A DNA stretch of 64,000 nt from Primorskyibacter flagellatus (GCF_900176485.1 NZ_FWYD01000019.1:1-64000); one strand, 5' to 3'. Positions 17,733 through 26,414 are shown, numbered from the stretch's first letter. Translations and numbers: made by a program. The notes: generated from the sequence alone by a model not told the origin.

Positions 17733-20098
17733 AGGGCTTTCTCCCAAAATCTTGGATGTTCCCGGTAATCCTCGCCAACAACGTCCTGGCCGGCCCGACC
17801 GCCGCCAAGCACGTGCAGCAGGTTTCCAAGGGACGAGAGGTCTATGTCGCAGAGGGTCGAGGTGATCTGATCCCTGACGAGGCAGGATCTGGTCAGCGAC
17901 TTGTTCATGCAGAAGGAGAGCTCTTTGTCGGTCAGCCGCAGATCGGCGAAATCCTCGGCATTGGCCTGCGGGTTCGGCAGCAGAACCTGCGTGGAAAAGC
18001 TGGAGAAAATATCCGAGCCGACCTTGCTGTCTGACAATTGCCTTGGGTTTTGCGCCATCATGACGACGACGCAGTTTTGCTTTCTGAGACTGACCAGCCA
18101 GCCTTTGATGCGTGCGGCAAAATAGGGGTTGTCCACGGCCTTCCAGGCTTCATCAATCAGAACGACCGTCCGGCGTCCGTCGCGCAGCTGGCGTTCGACG
18201 CGGCGGAAGATGTAGCTCAGCACCGCCATGCGTTCGCGTTCGCTATCGGCATCCATGATTTGCGTCAGATCGAAGCCGACAATATCGCCCTGCAGGGAAA
18301 AGCTGTCCGGACGGCCAGACCCGAAGACCCAGCCATACCGCCCGCCGTGCTGCCATTCCTGCACCAGCATCGACAGCGCCCCGTCGTCGTCGGTCATGTT
18401 GAACTGCTTGGCAAAGTCGGTCCAGTTTCGCAAGCCTGCAGGCGCGTCCGCATTGGCCTGGCACACTTCAATGATCCGCCGGTTCTGAGTAGGGGTCATG
18501 GTGCCGTTCGGATTGATGATCCGCGACAGCCAGTCGGCCAGCCATCCCACGCCCTCTTCGTCCACCTCGACCGAGAGCGGATTGAGCCCGGTTGGCTCGC
18601 CTGCAAGGATTGTCGAGTAAGACCCGCGAAGGCCGCGCGTGGCCATTTCCAGACCGCGCCGGTAATCGAAGACGAAAATCCGCGCGTCCACACGGGCCAG
18701 CTGCGCCATGAGAAACCCGGCCAGAAGCGATTTGCCGGTGCCTGTCTTGCCGATGATGATCGAGTGGCCTGCCGTTGGAGCGCCGCTTGGTGAGCCGTTC
18801 TCATGGAAGTTGAACTGGCGCAGAGATCCATCGACGGTGGGGAAGAGGGCGACGGGTGAGGCCCATGGAACGTCGCCCGCGCCCGCGCCAAGGTTGGAGC
18901 GGTGCAGCGAGCAAAAGTCGGCCATGTTGGTGTTGGTCGTGACGGCCGTGCGCGCCCGCATCCAGCCATTGCCCGGCCATTGCGAGAAGTAATGCGCCTT
19001 GAGCAGCCAGCTGTCGCGGATCAGCTTGACGCCCGCGCCTGCCGCAACCCCGTCCATCAGGGACAGGGTTTCCTTTAGTTTCTGCAAGCTTGGAGAGATC
19101 AGTGAAACTGTTGCGTGATGTTCGCCAAGCCCTTGTGAGCCGGTCAGAACATCCTCTTCCAGCCGTGCGGCCTGTTCGGCCAGCGAGACCCGCGCGTCAT
19201 CTGTCGATCGCATGATCTTGCGTTGCCGCGATACAAGGTCGGCCGCCTTGTTCCTGGAAAGAGGCGAAAAACTCTGCGAAATGACATAATCGCAGGGCAG
19301 CGCGAACTCATCGAACATCGTCACCCAGGTTTCCGGGCTGTAATCCTTGATCGCGCGCAGATCGCCGTAGCGCGTGCCGTGGACGCCATCGAAGAGCTTG
19401 AAGTGATCGGCTTCAAACGTCACCCGCTCGTTGAAGACCACATCGGCCAGCACCGAGAGGTTCCGGGGGTGACGGATGGGCGTCTCGACGCCGGTCTGGA
19501 TCGAGTTCAGAAACCCCAGCAGCTCGCCGGATTGTTCGCTGAGAACCCGTGTTGACATATCGCCAAGGGCTGCGCGGAAGAAGCGTATGATTTCTGAGAC
19601 TTGCTCGATGGACCTCGCGTCTTTTGCCCGCGTGTCCGACGTGTTCTTTCTCGACAGTCCTCCCACCGCTGCGCGAATGCTGGACGCTGTGGGGTGCTTC
19701 ATCACCGATATGGTCAGGCTGCGGTCGCGCAGGCCGCGCGCAGTGAGGTGGCCCCGCCAGCGCCGGTCGATCTCTTCGGCCATGCCGCCGCTCATGATGG
19801 GCGCCACAAGATCATTCGCCGCCAGGGCTCGGCTGATCTTGTGGACATAGATGGCAAACCCGGCGGGGATCTGACCCAACACCGCCGCGATGGCATCGCG
19901 CACCACTTCAAGCTCGTTTGTCCTGGTCGTCAGGGAGTCCAGCCCTTCGACGCGCAGGCATTGCAGGATGCCGTTGTCGCGCAGCCGGATTGTGGTGTCG
20001 TCTATCAGCGATACATAAGGCAGGTGCATCATGCCCGCAGGCACCAGCTTGTCACTTGCCACGAAGCTGAGCAGGGAGGGCGAGAGATTAAGGGCCAT
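17729..20098 (-). CDS. virB4: VirB4 (CagE/TrbE) T4SS ATPase
   Basis: The largest T4SS ATPase, needed for pilus biogenesis and transfer. The 789 residues have an N-terminal CagE-type domain and a C-terminal RecA-like motor with Walker A GKTGTGKS (450-457) and Walker B VVLIDEAWK (D649/E650). The motif MMAQNPRQLSDS follows in the sensor region. The length is normal. It overlaps virB3 by 11 bp. Confidence 0.96.
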   Translation of the reverse strand: MALNLSPSLLSFVASDKLVPAGMMHLPYVSLIDDTTIRLRDNGILQCLRVEGLDSLTTRTNELEVVRDAIAAVLGQIPAGFAIYVHKISRALAANDLVAPIMSGGMAEEIDRRWRGHLTARGLRDRSLTISVMKHPTASSIRAAVGGLSRKNTSDTRAKDARSIEQVSEIIRFFRAALGDMSTRVLSEQSGELLGFLNSIQTGVETPIRHPRNLSVLADVVFNERVTFEADHFKLFDGVHGTRYGDLRAIKDYSPETWVTMFDEFALPCDYVISQSFSPLSRNKAADLVSRQRKIMRSTDDARVSLAEQAARLEEDVLTGSQGLGEHHATVSLISPSLQKLKETLSLMDGVAAGAGVKLIRDSWLLKAHYFSQWPGNGWMRARTAVTTNTNMADFCSLHRSNLGAGAGDVPWASPVALFPTVDGSLRQFNFHENGSPSGAPTAGHSIIIGKTGTGKSLLAGFLMAQLARVDARIFVFDYRRGLEMATRGLRGSYSTILAGEPTGLNPLSVEVDEEGVGWLADWLSRIINPNGTMTPTQNRRIIEVCQANADAPAGLRNWTDFAKQFNMTDDDGALSMLVQEWQHGGRYGWVFGSGRPDSFSLQGDIVGFDLTQIMDADSERERMAVLSYIFRRVERQLRDGRRTVVLIDEAWKAVDNPYFAARIKGWLVSLRKQNCVVVMMAQNPRQLSDSKVGSDIFSSFSTQVLLPNPQANAEDFADLRLTDKELSFCMNKSLTRSCLVRDQITSTLCDIDLSSLGNLLHVLGGGRAGQDVVGEDYREHPRFWEKAL

Positions 20099-20372
20099 AG
20101 CTGTCGCCTCCGAAGATCCGTTTGCTTTGCGTGGGCGGCACAGCCGCCGTGCCTTTCAGGAAGGCTTCAATCGCCTTGTCGTCCTGTTCAGAGGCGATGC
20201 GCAGGCCGATATACCAAAGGGCACACCAGCCAAGCGTCCAAAGGCTCGAAAGCCAGATGAGGGGAAGGACGCAAACCACGAGCAACAAGATGCCGTAGCC
20301 ATAGGGCAGGCCAAGCAGCCGGGGCGATTTGGTCAGCGCAAGGTAGAGCGTGTTGCGTCCTTCCGATCTCAT
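20088..20372 (-). CDS. virB3: VirB3 inner-membrane T4SS protein
   Basis: A 94-residue protein with a short N-terminus (LYLALTKSPRLLGLPYGYG) and two closely spaced hydrophobic segments (about 25-58). The VirB3 family is a small membrane partner of VirB4. It overlaps virB4 and follows the pilin gene, the conserved order 2-3-4. Confidence 0.9.
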   Translation of the reverse strand: MRSEGRNTLYLALTKSPRLLGLPYGYGILLLVVCVLPLIWLSSLWTLGWCALWYIGLRIASEQDDKAIEAFLKGTAAVPPTQSKRIFGGDSYGP

Positions 20373-20405
20373 CTGAAAGCTCCGTTCATTTCCAAAGGTG
20401 CCCGT

Positions 20406-20723
20406 TTACGGGGTGGCGGTTGCGGACACGGTTGTTCCGAGCCAGATCGAGTCGACGATTGTGGGGATGCCGCCGATCAGGACGATGATGACCAGAATGC
20501 CAATGACGCGCCCCCAATCGAGGACGTTGACCGCCCCGGCGATCAGCGCGCCCACCGCCACGATGGTCATGAACAGACGACCCGTCAGGCCCGTCAGCGC
20601 GTTGATCACGGACACGAAGAAATTGTTCAGCCCCGATGTATCGATGGCCTGCGCATAGGCAGGGGCCGCCACCAGACAGGCCAGAAGGCACAAGCTGGCA
20701 AGTTTGATCTTGTTTTGTTCCAT
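20406..20723 (-). CDS. virB2: VirB2 major pilin
   Basis: A 105-residue pre-pilin: signal peptide (LCLLACLVAAPAYA), then a mature part with two hydrophobic helices (about 48-68 and 72-92) joined by a short polar turn with an Arg (VLDWGRVIG). This is the TrbC/VirB2 pattern. It lies between virB1 and virB3 with short gaps. Confidence 0.9.
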   Translation of the reverse strand: MEQNKIKLASLCLLACLVAAPAYAQAIDTSGLNNFFVSVINALTGLTGRLFMTIVAVGALIAGAVNVLDWGRVIGILVIIVLIGGIPTIVDSIWLGTTVSATATP

Positions 20724-20741
20724 ATGGTTTTCCTCTCGGTT

Positions 20742-21368
20742 TTAGCTGCGAAGTCTGGACCAGACGCCCAGAACCTTTCGGACGTGGCCTTGGGTTTCGC
20801 GAAAGGGCGGGATGCCGCCATGTCGCGACACCGCATCCGGCCCGGCGTTATAGGCCGCGAGCGCCAGTGCTGGTGTTCCGAATTTGTTGAGCATCGACAG
20901 AAGATACCGCGCGGACCCATCAAGGTTCTGTTCAGGGTCACGCGGGTTCACGCCGAGATCCCGTGCCGTCGCAGGCATCAGCTGGCCCAGGCCGATCGCA
21001 CCCACATGGGAGCGCGCGCTTATCTTGTAGGCGGACTCGATCTCGATATTGGCTTGGAACAGGTGAAGCCAGTCGAGGCCGCTTATTCCGGCCGCGCGAA
21101 GCGCCGGGTGCGACGCATACCGTTGCCCGACACGCCGGATCATTTCTACGACTTCGGGCTTGGCGTGCGCGCGGGCTGGCATTGGCGCAGGGGCTGCCAG
21201 CGATGCGGTCTGTTCGTCGCGCTGAGGCTCATCCGGGGCGGTGAAAGCCACCAGGTTGCGGGGCTTGGAACCACCGGTATTGAAGTTGATAACGAAGGGT
21301 TCAGCCGCCGCCGAAGAGGCCGCAAACAGACCTCCGATAATAAACATTATGGTGATACGGGGAGTCAT
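20742..21368 (-). CDS. virB1: VirB1 lytic transglycosylase
   Basis: A 208-residue periplasmic muramidase that opens the cell wall for the channel. It has a signal peptide (about 1-22), an Ala/Pro-rich linker, then an SLT domain with catalytic E111 (NIEIESAYK), GLGQLMPATA and LALAAYNAGPDAV. It is the first classical gene of the operon. The second SLT protein encoded at 16224-17387 is larger and differently built. Confidence 0.92.
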   Translation of the reverse strand: MTPRITIMFIIGGLFAASSAAAEPFVINFNTGGSKPRNLVAFTAPDEPQRDEQTASLAAPAPMPARAHAKPEVVEMIRRVGQRYASHPALRAAGISGLDWLHLFQANIEIESAYKISARSHVGAIGLGQLMPATARDLGVNPRDPEQNLDGSARYLLSMLNKFGTPALALAAYNAGPDAVSRHGGIPPFRETQGHVRKVLGVWSRLRS

Positions 21369-21425
21369 AGAGCGCCGCCGATCTCGCCACGGCAGGTGTC
21401 AGCCAGCGCAAATTTAGCGAGCAGA

Positions 21426-21758
21426 TCAGCGAGAGTCTTCGAGGGCCTCGTCAGGAAGCGATTGAACAGACCGTCCACCGGCAACGAATGGAACATCCAT
21501 GTGGGTGAAGCCAAGGTCGTGCATGAAGGATGATAAACCGTTGATTGTTCGGAATGTCCTGACCTTGAATTCGTCGACCGTAGCGCCCCATCGAGGGGTC
21601 GTGCACAGTATCTTTTCATAGGTGCGGTCGCGATTAACCAGGCGAACGACCCATTCGCCATACCAAACTGACGCCTTCCGATATGCCTCTTCCCGGCAAA
21701 CGATTTCAGCTTGGTAGCCTTTCGGCAACAACTCGCGGAACATTGATTCTGAGGCCAC
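21426..21758 (-). CDS. Hypothetical protein heading the virB operon
   Basis: A 110-residue soluble protein with protein-like composition (ELLPKGYQAEIVCREEAYRK, WYGEWVVRLVNRDRTYEKIL) and no signal peptide or membrane span. The start is a GTG at 21758 after a weak AAAGAG; an ATG at 21743 is the alternative but has no ribosome site. It ends 57 bp before virB1, so it may be the first gene of the operon. No family is recognised. Confidence 0.6.
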   Translation of the reverse strand: MASESMFRELLPKGYQAEIVCREEAYRKASVWYGEWVVRLVNRDRTYEKILCTTPRWGATVDEFKVRTFRTINGLSSFMHDLGFTHMDVPFVAGGRSVQSLPDEALEDSR

Positions 21759-22108
21759 ATTCGGCGTCTCTTTTTGCAGGTCCCTATCCAGCCTCTAGTC
21801 CTCCAAGCAGCAGGACTGAGGCACCCTTCACGGGCACCTCATTCCTATGACATTATACTATCACCACGCAACCCTATATTGTCATCGCGGCAATTCTTTT
21901 TTCGATCGACCAACTGATACGACCGCCTTGCTTGAAAATAAAGCAAAGTTGCCCTGTCGAGGGGCGCTAATATGTGTCGAGTATTCATCATCCGGGCTAT
22001 AGCGGTGCGGCTCTGCAACGTCCGTTTCACTTCGCGCCAGACGTTGCAGAGCCGCACAACAGCACCTTGTCAATTTTTCAATGGACCCGAACTGACCGCA
22101 CTGAGTGG
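21759..22108. other. Upstream region of the virB operon, no gene seen
   Basis: About 350 bp without a supportable gene, less GC-rich than its flanks. It should contain the promoter of the leftward virB operon. It also contains the long inverted repeat listed separately. Short frames here lack ribosome sites and family motifs. Confidence 0.5.
22005..22057. repeat. Perfect 18-bp inverted repeat with 17-bp spacer
   Basis: GTGCGGCTCTGCAACGTC at 22005-22022 is repeated in inverted orientation at 22040-22057 with no mismatch. It lies upstream of the virB operon and downstream of the small gene at 22109-22309. With no U-run directly after either arm, it is as likely to be a protein-binding or recombination site as a terminator. 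Confidence 0.8.
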
Positions 22109-22309
22109 TCACTCGTAGACGAAATTCTCACACCTCTCGCCCTTCCACATCACAGATAGGTGGCCTGTGTTCCACCGATACAGCCAACCGACAACTTGCC
22201 GGGTGTTTGCATCCAGGACGCGCTTGATGGGCGTTGCATGCACCCTTTGACCTCTCAGTGCGGTCAGATCGTTTTCAGCGAACGCGTCACTGCTGAGCTG
22301 TTTTCCCAT
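22109..22309 (-). CDS. Small hypothetical protein
   Basis: A 66-residue basic-aromatic protein (VVGWLYRWNTGHLSVMWKG). The ATG at 22309 is preceded by GGAGGGCAGAAA, a near-ideal ribosome site, which makes this a real gene rather than chance. No membrane span and no recognised family. It is transcribed away from the gene at 22570. Confidence 0.6.
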   Translation of the reverse strand: MGKQLSSDAFAENDLTALRGQRVHATPIKRVLDANTRQVVGWLYRWNTGHLSVMWKGERCENFVYE

Positions 22310-22420
22310 TTTCTGCCCTCCAAGGACGTTGATGCGCGGATTTCCGCCAAACGTTGTGTTTTGCAGTATGATGCACGTAAGGGTTGATCCGCTTTAGAAA
22401 CTAAGGTCACGTAATGATAC

Positions 22421-22555
22421 GAAACAGAACGAAACAGAACGAAATCTAACCCCGCAGAACATTGTTTTTGCTAGAAAAAAATTTTCCGGGGAGGTTGTAA
22501 TCGAACAGACAAAATCGCGGAATTAAGTGAATCCAAACGAAACAGAACGAAACGG
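22421..22555. repeat. GAAACAGAAC direct repeats upstream of the membrane-protein gene
   Basis: The decamer GAAACAGAAC occurs exactly at 22421-22430, 22431-22440 and 22539-22548. Degenerate units flank these (GAAATCTAAC at 22441-22450, GAAACGG from 22549). Between the two clusters the sequence is AT-rich and contains TTTTTGCTAGAAAAAAATTTT. The layout suggests operator sites for the gene starting at 22570, or possibly iterons. Confidence 0.65.
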
Positions 22556-22569
22556 AGGGTGATAAGCCT

Positions 22570-24162
22570 TTGGTAATTAATGGTAAGTTTTTCATCCCCC
22601 CAGATGGCGAGGACAGAGACTTCAAGGCACTATTCAAGCAAGCTGCATCCGGTGGCGTGGGTCGGCCTGTTGATGAGAACGGTTTCCCTCTTGGCCCGTG
22701 GACAGCCGAACTACTCGCCGAGGCAATCTCCCGAATTGAAGCTAACCGCGCAGGCATCGAGCTACGCACTGTGCAGCTTTGGTTTCAGGACAACGTGAAA
22801 GGCATCAGTACGTCCAATATTCGTTGGCTGGCCCGAATATTCGGATGCGGAGATCCGGAAAAGACTAGTCGATGGCAGGCGGCGTTGAGTGCTTCTCAGG
22901 CCAAACTGGTCGCCGATAGGCGGAAACGAAGCAAAATTCGGCACGCTGTACAGACCAGCGACATCACGGACCGCCCGTCTCCACCATGCGATCTGAGCGC
23001 GCCCGAAAAATCAACAAGAAACACTGTCGCAAATCTGTCGGAATCCATGTTCCTGGGAGGCAACCCATTCAGTGCGATTGTGCTGCTGTGGGGTGGTCAG
23101 GCCTTTCTGATTTTTGCGAGCTATATCGTTGGAACGCACATCGTTACGTACAATCCGGTCGAAGGTGTTTCCAAGCAAGTGGGTCTCTTCTGGTCCCCAA
23201 ACTGGATTTTGGACAGGCTGATCTGGTTGCCGATCATGATCATTTTGGTATCGGCTCTGATACAGGACTGGCGCGGGGAATGGCGCTCGTCACTATTGCC
23301 TCAACAAGATCGCTCGGGTTCAAAGATCGCGTGGGAGCGCAAGCTCCAAGCACATTCGACAGCCTTCTGGGCCGTTTTACTCGTCAGCCTGATAATCGTG
23401 TTTCTGGTTCAATGGTATGGGGCGTACTTGCGGCCATTACTACAGGATGACGTGGGGGACCGCGTCGTCGACTGGATTCTTGTTGCGATCGAGCGGCCGG
23501 ATGTTATCTCTTTTTCAGAAGCCGTATATCTCTCCGCCTTTGCCAACCTTACCTCCGGTGTCGCCTACTGGTTCCTGTTTGCTGGGCTGTTGCTGATATA
23601 CGTTCTCGCGTGCGACTTCGGTGAGATTTGCCGAGAGCAGGTTGGCTCTGACAATGACGAGGCTGTGCGTCATGCGTCTGTTATTGGAGCGAAAATAGCG
23701 AGAGGCCTCCACGACTACACCGTGTTGGCCGTTTTGATTGCCACTCAGATCAAACTGGTCGCGGTTTATCTCATGACCGACGCCAGCAACATCGTTTCTT
23801 GGCTGCTTGAAGATACATACGCCGCGCTCGGCTTGGGAACGAGCGACTGGGGCTGGTTCGACAAAACTCCGTCGGCCTCCATCACGAGCTTCTTTGTCTT
23901 GTTCATTCCATGCTTCGTGTACGTTATCTGCGCCTTACGAATTCGCGGTGCGCTACATCTGCTCGGCTCTCATGCATCCACGGTCCACACAAGAATTCCC
24001 TGGTGGAAGTACAATGCGGTGATCGTCATGATGGCGGTAAATTTTGGGTTTCTGGGCCAGTTTACCGGTTTTTCGATTCTGCTTTGGGCCAGTATCCTTC
24101 TGGTATTCTTGAGCGTTTTTCATCGTGGTTCTGATCATTTGGGCCAGGAAGGAGCACCCTGA
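22570..24162 (+). CDS. Polytopic membrane protein with N-terminal HTH-like region (RcgA-like)
   Basis: A 530-residue protein. Residues about 45-105 (IELRTVQLWFQDNVKGIS, NIRWLARIFGCGD) read like a helix-turn-helix DNA- or protein-binding module. The rest has roughly eight hydrophobic spans, from about residue 166 to 520, with no transporter motif I can name. It resembles, from memory, proteins annotated RcgA, a putative transporter linked to conjugation in rhizobia; I could not verify this. The start is a TTG at 22570, 10 nt after GGAGGG. The next gene begins 2 bp after its stop, so the two form an operon. Direct repeats upstream may control it. Confidence 0.6.
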   Translation: MVINGKFFIPPDGEDRDFKALFKQAASGGVGRPVDENGFPLGPWTAELLAEAISRIEANRAGIELRTVQLWFQDNVKGISTSNIRWLARIFGCGDPEKTSRWQAALSASQAKLVADRRKRSKIRHAVQTSDITDRPSPPCDLSAPEKSTRNTVANLSESMFLGGNPFSAIVLLWGGQAFLIFASYIVGTHIVTYNPVEGVSKQVGLFWSPNWILDRLIWLPIMIILVSALIQDWRGEWRSSLLPQQDRSGSKIAWERKLQAHSTAFWAVLLVSLIIVFLVQWYGAYLRPLLQDDVGDRVVDWILVAIERPDVISFSEAVYLSAFANLTSGVAYWFLFAGLLLIYVLACDFGEICREQVGSDNDEAVRHASVIGAKIARGLHDYTVLAVLIATQIKLVAVYLMTDASNIVSWLLEDTYAALGLGTSDWGWFDKTPSASITSFFVLFIPCFVYVICALRIRGALHLLGSHASTVHTRIPWWKYNAVIVMMAVNFGFLGQFTGFSILLWASILLVFLSVFHRGSDHLGQEGAP

Positions 24163-24164
24163 AG

Positions 24165-25118
24165 ATGACGATGTTGAAGGCAGCTCCTTTCTTTCCCGAG
24201 ATAGCGGAAGGTCCGGGTAATGGTGCGTCCTATTGGGTTGAAACTGCAGACGGCTTCCGCCTGAGGGTTGGATCATGGAGGGTGCCGGGTCCGGAGAAGG
24301 GTACGATACTTCTGTTTCCCGGACGCACCGAGTATATTGAAATGCATGGTCGCACAGCGAAAGCGTTCGCGAATTTCGGTTTCTCGACAATCATAATCGA
24401 TTGGCGGGGGCACGGTCTCTCTGATCGCGTCATTGCTGACCCCAACACCCTCCATGTGGACCGCTTTTCTGACTATCAGCTAGATGTTGCTGCAATGATC
24501 GCAACAGCGTCAGAACTGGAAATGCCAAAACCTTGGTTCTTGCTTGGGAACTCCATGGGTGGATGTATTGGTTTGAGGGCGTTGCTCAACGGCATGCCTG
24601 TATCAGCATGCGCATTTACGGCACCTATGTGGGGTCTCAAGATGTCAAAAGTTCAGCGTCTGATCGCACGGCCGGTTTCATGGGCGGCTCAGGCGTTCGG
24701 AAGAGGAGAAAGCTACATACCTGGGCATAATGGGGAAAACTATGCTCTGAGCAATCCATTCGAAGGCAACAGGATCACCAACGACCCGGATCAGTACGGC
24801 TACTGGGTCCGCCAAGCTCGTTTGCAACCATGTCTGCAAACGGCTGGTTCAAGTATGCGGTGGCTTCATCAAAGTCTATCGGAGTGCGGTCGCCTTACCA
24901 AAGCTCGCTCGCCAAATGTCCCGTGCGTGGCTTTCTGTGGAGATCACGATGGGCTTGTCGATATCAATGCTATTCGAGATCGCTTAAATGATTGGCCCGA
25001 CGGACGCTTCGAGATGATTTCCGGCGCCAAGCATGCGCTGTTGCTGGAGACACCAAGGGTTCGTCAGCGAATTATTTCTGAAATTGCGGCTCATTTTGAA
25101 GGGTTTGGGGATGGTTAG
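24165..25118 (+). CDS. Alpha/beta hydrolase, monoacylglycerol-lipase / lysophospholipase type
   Basis: A 317-residue cytosolic serine hydrolase. The nucleophile elbow is GNSMGG (S130), an oxyanion-type FPGRTEY occurs near residue 51, and IIIDWRGHG follows (77-84). The acid is in CGDHDGLVD and the catalytic His is in SGAKHALLLE. This is the Hydrolase_4 (PldB-like) layout, acting on lipid or ester substrates. It is coupled to the membrane protein gene upstream (2-bp gap), which suggests a joint role at the membrane, but the substrate is unknown. Confidence 0.85.
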   Translation: MTMLKAAPFFPEIAEGPGNGASYWVETADGFRLRVGSWRVPGPEKGTILLFPGRTEYIEMHGRTAKAFANFGFSTIIIDWRGHGLSDRVIADPNTLHVDRFSDYQLDVAAMIATASELEMPKPWFLLGNSMGGCIGLRALLNGMPVSACAFTAPMWGLKMSKVQRLIARPVSWAAQAFGRGESYIPGHNGENYALSNPFEGNRITNDPDQYGYWVRQARLQPCLQTAGSSMRWLHQSLSECGRLTKARSPNVPCVAFCGDHDGLVDINAIRDRLNDWPDGRFEMISGAKHALLLETPRVRQRIISEIAAHFEGFGDG

Positions 25119-25309
25119 GGCAAAGGCGCCCGCTGGGCACGTGTTGCTGACCGAACGGGCGCGTTCTTCGGTGCCCCTGAACCGAAGACTGATCGAGCCG
25201 AGTGCCAGTCTTGTCATGAACAGAACTGCGATTGAAAAGTAGCCCGAACAGGACAGTGGGACATGGGCGGTTTCAAGGAGGCTCGCATGAAAGATGGTCG
25301 AGACAGGGA

Positions 25310-25480
25310 TCAGCTTTTGGTGTCGACAAAAACCTGTCAAAACCTTAGCGGGTTTCGCCAAGGGTTTGTGTCACAAAGATTTCCAACAACTCTCGACGAT
25401 TGACAAGCCGGGACAAAATCGACCGTTTTTGGCGCATAGGTTCTGTCAGGGGGTTTGTGTCCGGCGAGCGGGACAGACCT
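25310..25480. repeat. Recombination-site-like repeat, copy A
   Basis: A noncoding stretch with many TGTC/GACA half-sites (TGTCGACA near 25320, TGTGTCACA near 25364, GGGACA near 25410, TCTGTCA near 25441, TGTCC...GGGACA ending near 25474). From 25421 on, CCGTTTTTGGCG and GGTTTGTGTCCGG match copies B and C further right, with several differences. It could be a decayed res site of a Tn3-type or serine-recombinase element. The rest of 25119-25525 shows no gene. Confidence 0.5.
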
Positions 25481-25525
25481 TGCGTTGACCGCTATTGCAA
25501 ACGACAGAACAGTTCAGCCAGCGGG

Positions 25526-25858
25526 CTACTTCGCGGGAAGCGTGGATACGAAGGTTCGACCGCGCCTGATCCACCGATGTAGTGCCTCATCGGTGCCGAT
25601 GCCGGGAGGATCGACAAGCACGAAACCACGCGGTCTTCGCCCGCCGGTCATCTCCATGGGGCGAACATGCTCTTCCGCCAAGGCCGTATCATAACCATCC
25701 CGCCCCACTCGGACCATGAGCGCATTGCCGGTCACTCCGCAGCACATATGATCGCCGATCATGAAGCACAGCGCCCCCATCATCTTCTGCTCGCGCAGCT
25801 CGCCCGCGTCTGACAAAGCGTTCCGGACACGGGCAGCAAGGGCTTCATCATAGGCCAT
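25526..25858 (-). CDS. TfoX/Sxy N-terminal-domain protein
   Basis: A 110-residue protein with the pattern of the TfoX N-terminal domain: REQKMMGALCFMIGDHMCCGV, then LMVRVG and EMTGGRRPRGFVLV. These short stand-alone forms are common in alphaproteobacteria and have no proven competence role. The ATG at 25858 (MAYDEAL) is chosen; the longer frame to 25942 overlaps the upstream gene. It is 8 bp downstream of the SRPBCC gene and co-transcribed. Confidence 0.8.
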   Translation of the reverse strand: MAYDEALAARVRNALSDAGELREQKMMGALCFMIGDHMCCGVTGNALMVRVGRDGYDTALAEEHVRPMEMTGGRRPRGFVLVDPPGIGTDEALHRWIRRGRTFVSTLPAK

Positions 25859-25866
25859 GCGCAGCT

Positions 25867-26355
25867 TCAACGTTTCTCGGCTGCGATGATTTCTTGAAGC
25901 CGCATCAGGCTGGTTTCCCAACCGGCGCGGGTTTTCTCGCATACTTCAGCGTTTGGCAGTCCGCTATGCCGTAGCGTTAGTTGCACACCGTCTGATCGCG
26001 GCTCCAGCTCGTAGGTCAGCATCGCGGGTTCAAAGGGAGCGCCGACAGCCTTCCAGGTCTGCACGAGCCTGTTTGGCTCTTCGAAGACCACGAACTCTCC
26101 TTCAAGCTGGTAAGGTTGACCTCCACCGACGCCTGCGGCAGCCCAACGGCCGCCTTCCCGGACATCGCCGCTCCATTCCTGAGTGTTGAATACGCCCGGT
26201 CGGACCCACCAGTTGCAGATCTCCTTGGTTGTGAGCGCTCGGAACAGGCGCTCAGGCGAGGTTTCGAAAACTCCAGAAGCTTCGATTTCGCCTGTCTTCG
26301 GGTCTGTTGTAGCCCTCACCTCATCTTGAGCGTCGGGTGCATCGGCATCTGCCAT
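25867..26355 (-). CDS. SRPBCC / AHSA1-domain protein
   Basis: A 162-residue protein with the activator-of-Hsp90-like START fold (GVFETSPERLFRALTTKEIC, NWWVRPGVF, GGRWAAAG, LTYELEPRSDGVQLTLRHSGL). The family binds small hydrophobic ligands and is often paired with a small regulator. AAGGAG lies 7 nt before the ATG at 26355, so the two ATGs further upstream are not used. It is divergent from the HxlR gene across a 59-bp gap with a candidate operator. Confidence 0.85.
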   Translation of the reverse strand: MADADAPDAQDEVRATTDPKTGEIEASGVFETSPERLFRALTTKEICNWWVRPGVFNTQEWSGDVREGGRWAAAGVGGGQPYQLEGEFVVFEEPNRLVQTWKAVGAPFEPAMLTYELEPRSDGVQLTLRHSGLPNAEVCEKTRAGWETSLMRLQEIIAAEKR

Positions 26356-26386
26356 GTTCATTCTCCTTTTCGACATTGATTGCAGA

Positions 26387-26401
26387 CTACAAGTGGTAGT
26401 A
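26387..26401. promoter_or_regulatory. Candidate HxlR operator
   Basis: Inverted repeat ACTAC-N5-GTAGT at 26387-26401 in the short divergent gap between the SRPBCC and HxlR genes. HxlR-type regulators such as YodB and HypR bind similar ACTA/TAGT dyads, so autoregulation and control of the divergent pair is likely. This is inferred from sequence and position. Confidence 0.55.
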
Positions 26402-26414
26402 CGGTTTCGTAAAT

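Noticed and set aside
20031-21533. A 500-codon open frame on the plus strand across virB1-virB3
   Set aside because: It covers three well-supported minus-strand genes (virB1, virB2, virB3) and shows no domain; it is a shadow frame.
22421-22555. CRISPR-like array of short repeats
   Set aside because: Units are only 10 bp, partly contiguous, without regular unique spacers, and no cas genes are near.
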